This document shows, piece by piece, positions 7,371 through 14,201 of a DNA stretch of 16,430 nucleotides. Within the stretch, counting starts at the first letter, position 1. Every line of letters begins with the position of its first letter. The stretch lies in NCBI GenBank assembly GCA_937967535.1, contig CALCMV010000056.1, forward strand, positions 1-16,430. Reading direction: 5' to 3'. The position numbers and the translations under genes were made by a program. The notes under the pieces are model-generated. The model made no database searches, was not told the origin of the DNA, and saw nothing but the letters and a program-made list of their open reading frames with translations. This DNA is from an uncultured Saprospiraceae bacterium. Lineage in GTDB: Bacteria; Bacteroidota; Bacteroidia; Chitinophagales; Saprospiraceae.

Positions 7371-7533
7371 ATGTGTTCGCCAATTTTGTCCCGATAATTA
7401 TCGGGATGAATGAAAAATTTTGAATGATAAAAAATACTTAATTTGTTAGTTTTTAGTTATCAATAAAAAACAAAGTAATATTTAAATTTATTTGTCATTC
7501 AACATTCATAATTCAAAATTTGGTGAAGACATT
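7370..7533 (-). repeat. Inverted-repeat element C, copy 2, carrying a nested palindrome
   Basis: The ends are AATGTGTTCGCCAATTTT and AAATTTGGTGAAGACATT, an imperfect inverted pair. It aligns with the reverse complement of 2455-2577 over the whole length but carries a 28-nt insertion with the palindrome TCCCGATAATTATCGGGA, plus a smaller insertion near the other end. No coding capacity. Confidence 0.75.
7389..7406. repeat. Perfect 18-bp palindrome TCCCGATAATTATCGGGA
   Basis: This perfect palindrome lies inside element C. It is absent from the matching place in the copy at 2455-2577, where AATTTT runs straight on, so it looks inserted. Confidence 0.85.
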
Positions 7534-7696
7534 GAAAGTATTTTGGTACATCTTTGTGTTAAACTAACACGAAGTTAGTAAAAAAGACCAAACAAGCGAA
7601 AGATTAATTTAACTTTAGTTCAATTTTTAAAATTTTATACGGGAAAAATTGATTTGAGAAATTTGTTTGTTTATTAGACTTTATTTAAGAAAAAAA

Positions 7697-7729
7697 ATAC
7701 ACGCACACACGCATGCGTGTATGTGCGTG
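7697..7729. repeat. Alternating purine/pyrimidine palindrome (possible Z-DNA)
   Basis: Thirty-three consecutive bases alternate strictly between purine and pyrimidine, mostly CA/TG and CG steps, around a central GCATGC. The arms (CACGCACACACGCA, 7700-7713, and TGCGTGTATGTGCGTG, 7714-7729) pair with a 2-nt bulge. An A-run on the left could make it a minus-strand terminator, but no gene ends nearby. Confidence 0.85.
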
Positions 7730-7762
7730 AGGGATTTCTAATTTTTCGTGATATTTATAAGC

Positions 7763-7884
7763 TTGGACTTTGGACAAAATGGGAACTAGGGAATTAGGTT
7801 TAGAACCGTAACTCATTGATAATCAAATGAATAAATTTCATTAATAAAATAAAACATGTTATTAATTACTTTTTGTAAAAATCT
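7763..7884 (-). repeat. Dispersed repeat B, copy 2 (occupied by the MITE-like element)
   Basis: This is the reverse complement of 411-540 with three substitutions and two small indels. It ends at GTAAAAATC, directly followed by TAA and the MITE-like element. The repeat resumes for a few bases (AAAAGA) after the second TAA at 8039-8041. Confidence 0.88.
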
Positions 7885-8041
7885 AAGAGCATGTTTGGAA
7901 TTTTTCAAACTGATAATCAATAGTTTATGGTTTTGGCGAAATATCGGAGAAGGGATTTATCGGGATAAGTGACTGATTCGATATGAAGCCAAGTTCATAA
8001 AATATTGGTTATCAGGCAGAAAAATTCCAAACATGCTCTAA
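7884..8041 (+). mobile_element. MITE-like element, complete copy 2
   Basis: The element is 152 bp (7887-8038) between direct TAA repeats (7884-7886 and 8039-8041). Its terminal inverted repeats are perfect over 20 bp (AGAGCATGTTTGGAATTTTT). Beyond these the two halves remain imperfectly complementary almost to the centre near 7962, so the whole element can fold into one hairpin. Comparison with 403-420 gives the empty site. It encodes no protein. The 3-bp A/T target duplication and GAGC ends would fit mobilisation by an IS5-superfamily (IS1031-like, TNA duplication) transposase; that assignment is inference. Confidence 0.85.
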
Positions 8042-8127
8042 AAAAGAGAGGTTTACCTAATTTCCCAATTCCCCAATTTCCTTTGCCCAAAGTCTAATAC
8101 CAATCAAAAATCCCCAAATCAAAAATC

Positions 8128-8589
8128 CTAAAGTTCCTTCGCTTCTGCTCTGAATTTTTCGACAGAATAGGAGACTTGATTGATGACTTCAAAAAAGGCA
8201 TCCACTTTTTCCTGCGGAATATCGGCGACGATAGCATCGTGGAGTTGATAGACGGCTTTCAGGGCGATCTTTCTCATTTGCTTGCCATGTTCGGTGGGGC
8301 GGATATAGACTTTGCGCTTGTCCACTTTGTCCTTGCGGCGATAGATGAGGGCTTTATCCTCCATATTTTTGAGCGTGCGGGATAGGCTGTTGGGTTCCAT
8401 TCCCATACGCGGGGCAATTTTCGTGACGGGCGTTCCCTCTTCCTCATACAGCGTCAGCAGCACAAAACCCATCGAAAGCGTGAGTCCGTATCTTGCTGCT
8501 ACTTCGTTATATACCCGCGCTATTTCGTGCCACGCAGAGCGTATCTTGTGTATGGTCACTTCTTCGGCGAGTTGTATAAAATCATCCAT
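8128..8589 (-). CDS. MarR-family transcriptional regulator
   Basis: From the ATG at 8589 (MDDFIQLAEEV) this is a 153-residue protein, the usual MarR length. The winged helix-turn-helix spans about 38-108. It includes the recognition region MGMEPNSLSRTLKNMEDKALI (about 62-82) and a basic wing (RRKDKVDKRKVYIRPTEHG, 84-102). N- and C-terminal helices would form the dimer. MarR proteins bind DNA as dimers and respond to small ligands or redox signals; the effector and targets here are unknown. A longer frame starts 12 codons upstream but is rejected, because a perfect TATCTTTG -7 box lies within that stretch. The nearest neighbours are repeats and a divergent secreted-protein gene, so no target gene is obvious. 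Confidence 0.93.
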   Translation of the reverse strand: MDDFIQLAEEVTIHKIRSAWHEIARVYNEVAARYGLTLSMGFVLLTLYEEEGTPVTKIAPRMGMEPNSLSRTLKNMEDKALIYRRKDKVDKRKVYIRPTEHGKQMRKIALKAVYQLHDAIVADIPQEKVDAFFEVINQVSYSVEKFRAEAKEL

Positions 8590-8593
8590 CTTA

Positions 8594-8601
8594 CAAAGAT
8601 A
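8594..8601 (-). promoter_or_regulatory. -7 box (TATCTTTG) directly before the MarR start codon
   Basis: On the minus strand the order is TATCTTTG-TAAG-ATG. The box matches TAnnTTTG and ends four bases before the start codon, so transcription would begin at or very near the ATG and the mRNA would be leaderless or nearly so. No -33 TTG at normal spacing is seen. Confidence 0.45.
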
Positions 8602-8614
8602 ATACAAAAAAACA

Positions 8615-8625
8615 ATGCAGTGCAT
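8615..8625. promoter_or_regulatory. Possible MarR operator (ATGCAGTGCAT)
   Basis: An 11-bp palindrome lies 13 bp upstream of the -7 box, inside the expected polymerase footprint. MarR proteins often repress their own gene by binding such sites. There is no independent second site to confirm it. Confidence 0.25.
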
Positions 8626-9040
8626 AGCTTTTTTGTTATTTTGTAATTTGTGGAGATTTTTTTTGGAAAATGTTAAAGTCTATTTATATTTACATTAAAT
8701 CTTCATACCGCACAAAAAATATATTTAATTTTTAAAATATAAACACTCACTTAACCATTGATTTACGATTAGTGATTTTTAGTAATGTATTTACTAAATA
8801 AATGAAATGTAAATTTATTATAATTTTAAATTATTTTTTTTAATATTTATAAAAATTTAAAATAAAATAAATTATTAATTTGAGTTTTAATTAAATTATT
8901 AAGTGGTTGGACAGAACTAAGTGACACTTTCAGTTTTCATAATTCATTGAAAATGAATTATTTATTTGAACTTAAACTTGTACTTCCACTTACTTATACA
9001 TTTTTAAAACCAGTTTGGTAAATACACTTATTTCTAAATT

Positions 9041-9209
9041 TAAGAGCATGTTTAAAATTTTTTCTGCTTGATAATCAATATTTTGTGAACTTGACTTCAC
9101 ATCAAATCTGTTACTTATCCCGATAAATCTTTGATGCCTCGCCAAAACCACTCCCGATAGCTATTTGGGATTTGATTATTCAATTTTAAAAATTTTAAAA
9201 ATGCTCTAA
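9041..9209 (-). mobile_element. MITE-like element, copy 3, inverted, with nested palindrome
   Basis: The ends are GAGCATGTTTAAAATTTT and its inverted counterpart with one mismatch, flanked by TAA on both sides (9041-9043 and 9207-9209). The interior matches the reverse complement of copies 1 and 2, except near 9150-9175. There a degenerate TCCCGATAGCTATTTGGGA unit replaces a few bases of the arm. It lies about 60 bp upstream of the IPTL protein gene. Confidence 0.78.
9152..9170. repeat. Degenerate palindrome TCCCGATAGCTATTTGGGA
   Basis: A member of the TCCCGATA..TATCGGGA family with one arm mutated. It interrupts the MITE-like element relative to the copies at 1-140 and 7884-8041. Confidence 0.65.
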
Positions 9210-9269
9210 GATAATTAGACAAAATTTTAATCCTCAATTTTGTCCATTTATATCTAAAAATAATATACC

Positions 9270-10538
9270 ATGAAGAGAATGAAACCTACATTCAAGTTAT
9301 TATTAGCTTGTGTTTCAATTTGCTGCTTTGCCCTTAGCACAAATAATGCTCAATCTAGTTACTCATTAGAACAACTTCAACAGATAAGAATGGTCAATCC
9401 CGGTCCTGATTTACCTGCCGAAGCATCTACTACACTCAAAAGTAGTACAACATGCGAAGATATAATTTACGATTATGATGATCCGGTAATTTGTAGCGTG
9501 CCACCGATTTTTGGTGACCTTATTGAGATTGTTGTGGGGTTCAATGATTGTAATTTCGCTCCTGAAGTTGATAATGGTGATGGTACACTGACCGTACAAG
9601 GGCTTACCTTAACTATTGACCCCAATGGAGCAAATATTTTTGTAGGAACAGTATTAGAATCCGCTACCAATGGCACATCTGCTTGTGGTACAACGCCTTT
9701 GTCGGTGCCACAAAATACGACCTGCGACCCTATCGTAGCTGAATTTGGAGCATCCGTAACGACCTTTGTTGTTGATGCTGTTACGGGGGTTATCTCGGCG
9801 GCTAGCCCTAATGCTGATTGCGAACTGGAACTTTTTACTGTAACCATTAATCCGAACCTTTCGGCACAAATCATCGAAAGTACTGCCGATGATTGTGGCT
9901 CGGCTACCGTACAATTGGCAGCAGAAGACGGAACGCTCTGCGGAGACCCCGTAGTAGCTACCTGTATGGGCGACGGGGAGATAGAATTGCCACTTGGCGA
10001 AACTTTTGGTTGTACGGACAATATGCAAGCAATAACATGCGCCAACTGCCCACAACCGGAAGTCAATGGACCTGCGGACGCATGCAATTGCGACGATGGT
10101 ATTGACCTTGACGGCGATGGTGCAGCAGATATACTTGCCACTACTTATACAATTACTGACCCCGGCGGAGCAGGACAAGGATGGGCTTTGACCGCCGTAT
10201 CGGGTTTTGTAGATGGAAGCAATAATGTGATTATGGTACCTCCGCCACCTGACCCGCCTGTACTACTGCCCGAAGATGCAGCTAATCCGGGTGATTATAC
10301 TTTTGCGGTTTTTGTACCTGCGGATGGCACAACAACTTATTCGGCGACATTCACATCTGCAAGTGGTGCTACACTTGAAATAAGTGGCGGACCTTGTGAT
10401 GTATGCGAACCTGCACCCGGAGAACCGGAAGTACCAACAGTCGGTGAATGGGGCTTGATTATACTTGGTTTGTTGATGTTGATTGCTGCGGTAGTAGGCA
10501 TTCGCCAGCGTGACACAGAAGCAACTCAAATCGGCTAA
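9270..10538 (+). CDS. Secreted Cys-rich protein, one repeat module, IPTL-CTERM-like anchor
   Basis: This 422-residue protein has a signal peptide (1-27, NNA|Q). A short LEQLQQIR motif (33-40) is shared with the downstream paralogue. One copy of a roughly 200-residue Cys-rich module follows (about 62-260), with the hallmarks EVDNGDGTLTV (99-109), FVVDAVTGVIS and TVTINPNLSAQI. A calcium-loop-like DLDGDGAAD (279-287) and a beta-rich segment come next (to about 380). The C-terminus VPTVGEWG (388-395), a hydrophobic stretch and IRQR match the IPTL-CTERM sorting signal, which in other bacteria is processed by exosortase H. Surface display is inferred; the biochemical role is unknown. The start is supported by the matching CCATGARR..GAAACCTAC context in the paralogue. 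A strong terminator follows, so it is probably transcribed alone. Confidence 0.9.
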   Translation: MKRMKPTFKLLLACVSICCFALSTNNAQSSYSLEQLQQIRMVNPGPDLPAEASTTLKSSTTCEDIIYDYDDPVICSVPPIFGDLIEIVVGFNDCNFAPEVDNGDGTLTVQGLTLTIDPNGANIFVGTVLESATNGTSACGTTPLSVPQNTTCDPIVAEFGASVTTFVVDAVTGVISAASPNADCELELFTVTINPNLSAQIIESTADDCGSATVQLAAEDGTLCGDPVVATCMGDGEIELPLGETFGCTDNMQAITCANCPQPEVNGPADACNCDDGIDLDGDGAADILATTYTITDPGGAGQGWALTAVSGFVDGSNNVIMVPPPPDPPVLLPEDAANPGDYTFAVFVPADGTTTYSATFTSASGATLEISGGPCDVCEPAPGEPEVPTVGEWGLIILGLLMLIAAVVGIRQRDTEATQIG

Positions 10539-11081
10539 GATAAATATGATTTAAGATTCGATTAAAAATATTTTAAGAAACGGTCAATGTAAGCATAGCT
10601 TGTATTGACCGTTTCTTATTTTTTATATGAATTTTATGTGTTAATAATTTGTGTTCTATATTTATTTTTCTAAATTTACGATGTGGAAAACAGAAAAGAT
10701 TTTCTGGTATAATTATTTTTGGCTAATTAGCTGAAAATCAGGAACTTAACATTATATTAAAAATATCAATCATTCCGCAAAGACAAGAATTATTTCGAAC
10801 CAAAGGATACTCAAAAATAAATTTGCCGGTCTTTAAATTATCTCGCGTTTCCCAAACATATAATTTGGCTTATAATTTATTTTATTATCCTAAGTAACGA
10901 GCAAATAATAAATTCCGCATTTCGACGAGTTTATTTTGTTCTTAATTTTCTTCTTGAAAGCGGGAGTTTATCTGGATAAATGACTGTTTTCGAGGAGGAA
11001 AGTAAGGACAAAAGAAGCCGTCCAAAAGCGGGAGTTATTATTTACTCGTTACTAAATCTTTTTTTATTAAAAACAGATACC
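10539..11081 (+). other. Intergenic region between the two IPTL paralogues
   Basis: No separate gene is supported. After the terminator the sequence is AT-rich. A 25-bp stretch (10962-10986) matches the core of the MITE-like element (50-74) at 23 positions, and AAAGCGGGAGTT occurs twice, 68 bp apart (10957-10968 and 11025-11036). The frame of the next gene is open back to 10980, but that part lacks a signal peptide and lies in this repeat-derived DNA. Confidence 0.6.
10575..10627 (+). terminator. Intrinsic terminator of the single-module IPTL gene
   Basis: A perfect 14-bp stem (AAGAAACGGTCAAT, 10575-10588, with 10604-10617) is extended inward by six wobble-containing pairs around an ATA loop. 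It is followed by TTATTTTTT on the plus side. It lies about 36 nt after the stop codon. Confidence 0.87.
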
Positions 11082-13847
11082 ATGAGAAAGGTGAAACCTA
11101 CTATCAAGGCTCTTTTTATTTGCTTGATGTGCTTATGTACTTTTACTACCATACAGGCACAAGAATTTAAGGATGTATCAAGTCATCCTGTATTGTCTGA
11201 AAGCAAAAAGAATCTTGCAGACCAAAGAGAAATTCAAATTGAAATTCCGCAAACGCCCCAGCCATTCACTCCTACCGAAAGAGCAGCTACGCCTGTTCAA
11301 ACACAGCAGTTGGAAATTATCAGCAACAGTTCACTAACAAAAACTGTAAGCCAAAAGCGTGCTACCGAAGGTCAGTCTTCCAATATAGTTGTGGAGTACA
11401 AACCTGAATCGGTGAAAATGACACTTGAGCAAATGCAACAAATCCGTCTTGACAACGGCAGAGATAATCGCATTCAGCCACCTGTCGTAAATATGCCAAA
11501 TCAGAAAAGTGCAATATGTGGCGGTGAGGTTACTTTTGACGATCCTTCTATTTGTAGTACTCCTCCTGTTGTGGGTACTAATATTAGTATCGTTGTAGAT
11601 GCCTTTGAGTGTACTTTTAGTGATATTCCGGAAATTGATAATGGCGATGGTACATTGACTGTTGCAGGTTTGGCTGTTTTTGTAGACCCAAATGGCGCGA
11701 ACATATTTTTAGGTGTTGTACTTGAATCAGAAACTTTTAATACAACAGCATGTTCTACAATGCCATTAATGGTGCCTCCTAATCTGAGTTGCGCTCCTAC
11801 ATTTACTGAGTTTGCTGCTGTTACCAATACATTCATCGTTGATGCTGTAACAGGTGTTATTAGCAGTGCTACGATAGATGACGAATGTCCGGTAGAATTT
11901 TTCACTGTGACCATCAATCCGAATCTTACGGCACAAGTCGTTACAGATGAAGGTGCTGCTTGCGGTACACTCACTGCTGCTCTAGTTGCCGAAGATGGCA
12001 CTCAATGTGCGACTGCGACTGCAGTATGTGCAGGACCGGACGATGTTCCATCAATTACTTTCAGCTATCCTTTCCCCGACCCGATGGACGGTACTACTTA
12101 TCAGGAATGTCCTCCGACACAAACCATTACAGGTGTACCATGTACGGGCTGTCCTTGTGGTGGTGAAGTAGACTATGAGGATGTTGTTGTATGCAATGTT
12201 GACGATGGTACCGGTGGAGTCTTTGCCAGTGCAACGGAACTAAGCTGTATGATTACTCCTGAAGTTGATAATGGCGATGGTACATTAACAGTATATAGTT
12301 TTGATATTTATTCTCCCGATCAGGCTACGGGTGTTTTTGTAGGAAGTATATTTGAATCTGTCACATTTAACTCTAGCGCATGTAATGGTAGTTTGGATAT
12401 TATTCTTCCGGTAAATACAGGTTGCGATCCGGTTGTTTTCCAATTTGAAGTTGTTACTGCTATCAATACTATTGAGGCTGCTTCGGGAAGTATCCTTGAT
12501 TTTGTGAATGATGATTCTTGTGATGGTACCGAGACGTTTTCCGTAACTATCAATCCTAGCCTCACAGCAGGTATTGTAGCTGACGAAGGTGCTACCTGTG
12601 GCGCACTCACTGCCGGATTGTTTGCCGAAGACGGTACATTGTGTCCGGGTAGTGAAATGACTGCTATGTGTATCAATTTTGGTGATGAGCCAAGTGTTAC
12701 CTTAGTAGATCCCTTCGGTTGTGCCGATGCTGCTTCGCTTACTATCACAGGTGCTTCTTGCGAAGGTTGTGAATGTGGTGGTATGGTTGATTATGCTGAT
12801 GCCGTTGAATGTAGTGCCGACCTCAATGGCGATGGCACACTCGATATAATATTCCCTGAAGTAGGTTGTAATGTCAATGCAGAAACTGCCAACGCTGATG
12901 GCACCCTCACTATTTATAGTCTAGACTTATATACAGTTGATGCTGGTGGTAATCTGGGATTTTTAGGCTCTTTGTTCGAGTCTGCTACATTTGGTGTGTC
13001 GGCTTGTACAGGAGATTTGCCATTTACGAACTTTCCTGTAAATCAAACATGTGATGCTGCTACATTTACTTTTACAGCCATCACAGCTATCAATCAAGTG
13101 GATCCCGATGGTACGATAATTGATTTTGTTGATGATCCTGCTTGTACACCGGAAGTCTTCAGCGCAACTATCAATCCTACCTTGACAGCACAAATTGTAG
13201 ATGATACTTCAGATGATTGTGGCAATATAGTTGCCTTCTTATTCTCTGAAGATGGAACGCAATGTGCCGGTACACAAGCTACCTCTACGACTTGTAATCC
13301 AGACACAGGTGACGGTATGACACTTGAACTTACACTTGAAGACCCCTTTGGTTGTGCCGATGCTGCCGCATTGACTGTTTCAGCAGAATGTGACGGTTGT
13401 TTCCCAATAATGATAGTCGCTGACCCAGAATGTGATTGCTTTCCTGATGGTATTGATTTAGATGGTGATGGTGTCAATGACTTGGCTTTAGAAACAATCG
13501 TGATTACCAGTGCAGCAGCAGGTGAAGGATGGACTACAACAAGCGTCACAGGCTTGGTCAATCCTGACGGAACGCCTAGTACAGCAACAGTAGTGGATAA
13601 TGGCGATGGTACATATACCTATACCTCCTATATTCCCGCAGATGGTACTACTACTTACTCTGCCAGTTTTACCAATAATGATGGCGATGTAGCATCTATC
13701 ACTGGTGGAGAATGTCCTCCATGCCCACCACCACTCGACGAAGTACCTACTGTCGGCGAATGGGGACTCATCATGCTCGGTTTGTTGATGACAATTACAG
13801 CAGTAGTTGGAATCCGCGCACGCAGAGAAGAAGAGATTTATGCTTAA
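11082..13847 (+). CDS. Large secreted Cys-rich protein, three repeat modules, IPTL-CTERM-like anchor
   Basis: From the ATG at 11082 (MRKVKPTIKALFICLMCLC) this is a 921-residue protein; cleavage is expected after IQA (residue 26). A Gln/Thr/Ser-rich spacer (27-112) leads to LEQMQQIR (115-122), shared with the upstream paralogue. Three tandem Cys-rich modules follow (about 145-356, 358-563 and 565-775). Each opens near CGGxVxxxD and carries a DNGDGTLTV-type strand (ADGTLT in the third), an ESxTFxxxAC segment, a TINPxLTA segment and an AEDGTxC/SEDGTxC turn, and ends near a CxGC. DLDGDGVND (792-800) and DLNGDGTLD resemble calcium loops. The tail repeats the paralogue's end domain and VPTVGEWG (888-895) anchor with IRARR. 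I infer a surface protein that grew by module duplication. The ligand is unknown and I recognise no enzyme domain. Confidence 0.9.
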   Translation: MRKVKPTIKALFICLMCLCTFTTIQAQEFKDVSSHPVLSESKKNLADQREIQIEIPQTPQPFTPTERAATPVQTQQLEIISNSSLTKTVSQKRATEGQSSNIVVEYKPESVKMTLEQMQQIRLDNGRDNRIQPPVVNMPNQKSAICGGEVTFDDPSICSTPPVVGTNISIVVDAFECTFSDIPEIDNGDGTLTVAGLAVFVDPNGANIFLGVVLESETFNTTACSTMPLMVPPNLSCAPTFTEFAAVTNTFIVDAVTGVISSATIDDECPVEFFTVTINPNLTAQVVTDEGAACGTLTAALVAEDGTQCATATAVCAGPDDVPSITFSYPFPDPMDGTTYQECPPTQTITGVPCTGCPCGGEVDYEDVVVCNVDDGTGGVFASATELSCMITPEVDNGDGTLTVYSFDIYSPDQATGVFVGSIFESVTFNSSACNGSLDIILPVNTGCDPVVFQFEVVTAINTIEAASGSILDFVNDDSCDGTETFSVTINPSLTAGIVADEGATCGALTAGLFAEDGTLCPGSEMTAMCINFGDEPSVTLVDPFGCADAASLTITGASCEGCECGGMVDYADAVECSADLNGDGTLDIIFPEVGCNVNAETANADGTLTIYSLDLYTVDAGGNLGFLGSLFESATFGVSACTGDLPFTNFPVNQTCDAATFTFTAITAINQVDPDGTIIDFVDDPACTPEVFSATINPTLTAQIVDDTSDDCGNIVAFLFSEDGTQCAGTQATSTTCNPDTGDGMTLELTLEDPFGCADAAALTVSAECDGCFPIMIVADPECDCFPDGIDLDGDGVNDLALETIVITSAAAGEGWTTTSVTGLVNPDGTPSTATVVDNGDGTYTYTSYIPADGTTTYSASFTNNDGDVASITGGECPPCPPPLDEVPTVGEWGLIMLGLLMTITAVVGIRARREEEIYA
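11514..13406 (+). repeat. Three tandem coding repeats of the Cys-rich module
   Basis: Module 1 spans about 11514-12149, module 2 about 12153-12770 and module 3 about 12774-13406. They are recognisable at the protein level and diverged at the DNA level, with islands such as GATAATGGCGATGGTACATT shared almost exactly between modules 1 and 2. The single module of the upstream paralogue (about 9453-10049) most resembles module 1 in its DPNGANIF and FxVDAVTGVIS segments. Confidence 0.82.
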
Positions 13848-13890
13848 AAATGCAATACACAATTGATGTTTTCATTGATTGTTAAGAAAT

Positions 13891-13926
13891 AAAAAAGGGA
13901 AGTTTCATTAGAAACTTCCCTTTTTT
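13891..13926 (+). terminator. Intrinsic terminator of the three-module IPTL gene
   Basis: A perfect 16-bp stem (AAAAAAGGGAAGTTTC, 13891-13906, with 13911-13926) and an ATTA loop end in a T-run. It is symmetric, with A-run and T-run on opposite sides, so it could work in both directions. Confidence 0.9.
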
Positions 13927-13995
13927 ATTTGTTTGTATTTTATTTCAAATTAATTTTATTACAATTTTTATTCTACTGATAAATAAAAAATTATG

Positions 13996-14165
13996 TTTTC
14001 GTTAGGCTAACCATTTAGCTTTGCCTAAAGCGAATACTCGTCAGACGAATCCCTTTATTCAATGCGAATATTTTATGAGACAAATCACTACATTTCACAA
14101 AAACCTTCGTCAGACGAGTACTATCTCACAAGCAAACTTAAACGGGTAGCTTTTCGTTAGGCTAA
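13996..14165. repeat. 170-bp unit bounded by 15-bp direct repeats
   Basis: TTTTCGTTAGGCTAA occurs exactly at 13996-14010 and 14151-14165. Between them, ACTCGTCAGACGAA (14036-14049) and TTCGTCAGACGAGT (14106-14119) form an inverted pair. The left part is repeat E. The arrangement suggests a mobile or recombined unit, but no end structure or gene identifies it. Confidence 0.6.
14006..14056 (+). repeat. Dispersed repeat E, copy 2
   Basis: It matches the reverse complement of 139-189 at 48 of 51 positions. On the reverse strand it continues as GAATAAAGGG, whereas in the other copy the MITE-like element abuts TAAAGGG at this point. Confidence 0.8.
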
Positions 14166-14201
14166 TTCCCTAATTTTCAGTTACCTAATGTCCAAAGCCA
14201 A

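Larger units (their letters stand above)
7332..8127. other. Repeat-dense intergenic region (796 bp) between the 604-residue gene and MarR
   Basis: No gene is supported on either strand. In order it holds the promoter box of the upstream minus gene, element C with a nested palindrome, an AT-rich stretch, an alternating purine/pyrimidine palindrome, repeat B and the complete MITE-like element. A CCTAATTTCCCAATTCCCC-type C/T-rich run (about 8055-8099) lies next to the MarR stop; related runs occur at 500-540 and about 14160-14200, each downstream of a minus-strand gene. Confidence 0.7.
8590..9269. other. Divergent intergenic region between MarR and the single-module IPTL protein
   Basis: No gene is supported in these 680 bases. 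Apart from the MarR promoter and MITE-like copy 3 the sequence is extremely AT-rich (8640-8900), with stops in all frames. Both flanking genes are transcribed away from it. No clear TAnnTTTG box was found for the plus-strand gene. Confidence 0.65.
13848..14201. other. Convergent intergenic region with repeats
   Basis: No gene is supported. The region lies between two converging genes. It holds the terminator, repeat E copy 2, a 15-bp direct repeat pair and two inverted CGTCAGACGA motifs. No separate terminator for the protease gene was found. Confidence 0.65.

Noticed and set aside
8640..9040. Searched for a small gene or RNA in the AT-rich stretch
   Set aside because: Stops are frequent in all frames, and no hairpin or recognisable RNA motif stands out above AT-rich background.
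9473..10141. Minus-strand open frame of 222 codons inside the single-module IPTL gene
   Set aside because: It is an antisense shadow of a convincing secreted protein, low-complexity Ser/Thr/Val-rich, with no start context.
10980..11081. N-terminal extension of the large IPTL protein
   Set aside because: It would place 34 residues before a clear signal peptide; the paralogue begins at the equivalent of 11082 with the same CCATG context.
11514..13406. Regularly spaced repeats considered as a CRISPR-like or minisatellite array
   Set aside because: They are roughly 200-codon coding modules in frame, with protein-level rather than exact DNA conservation.
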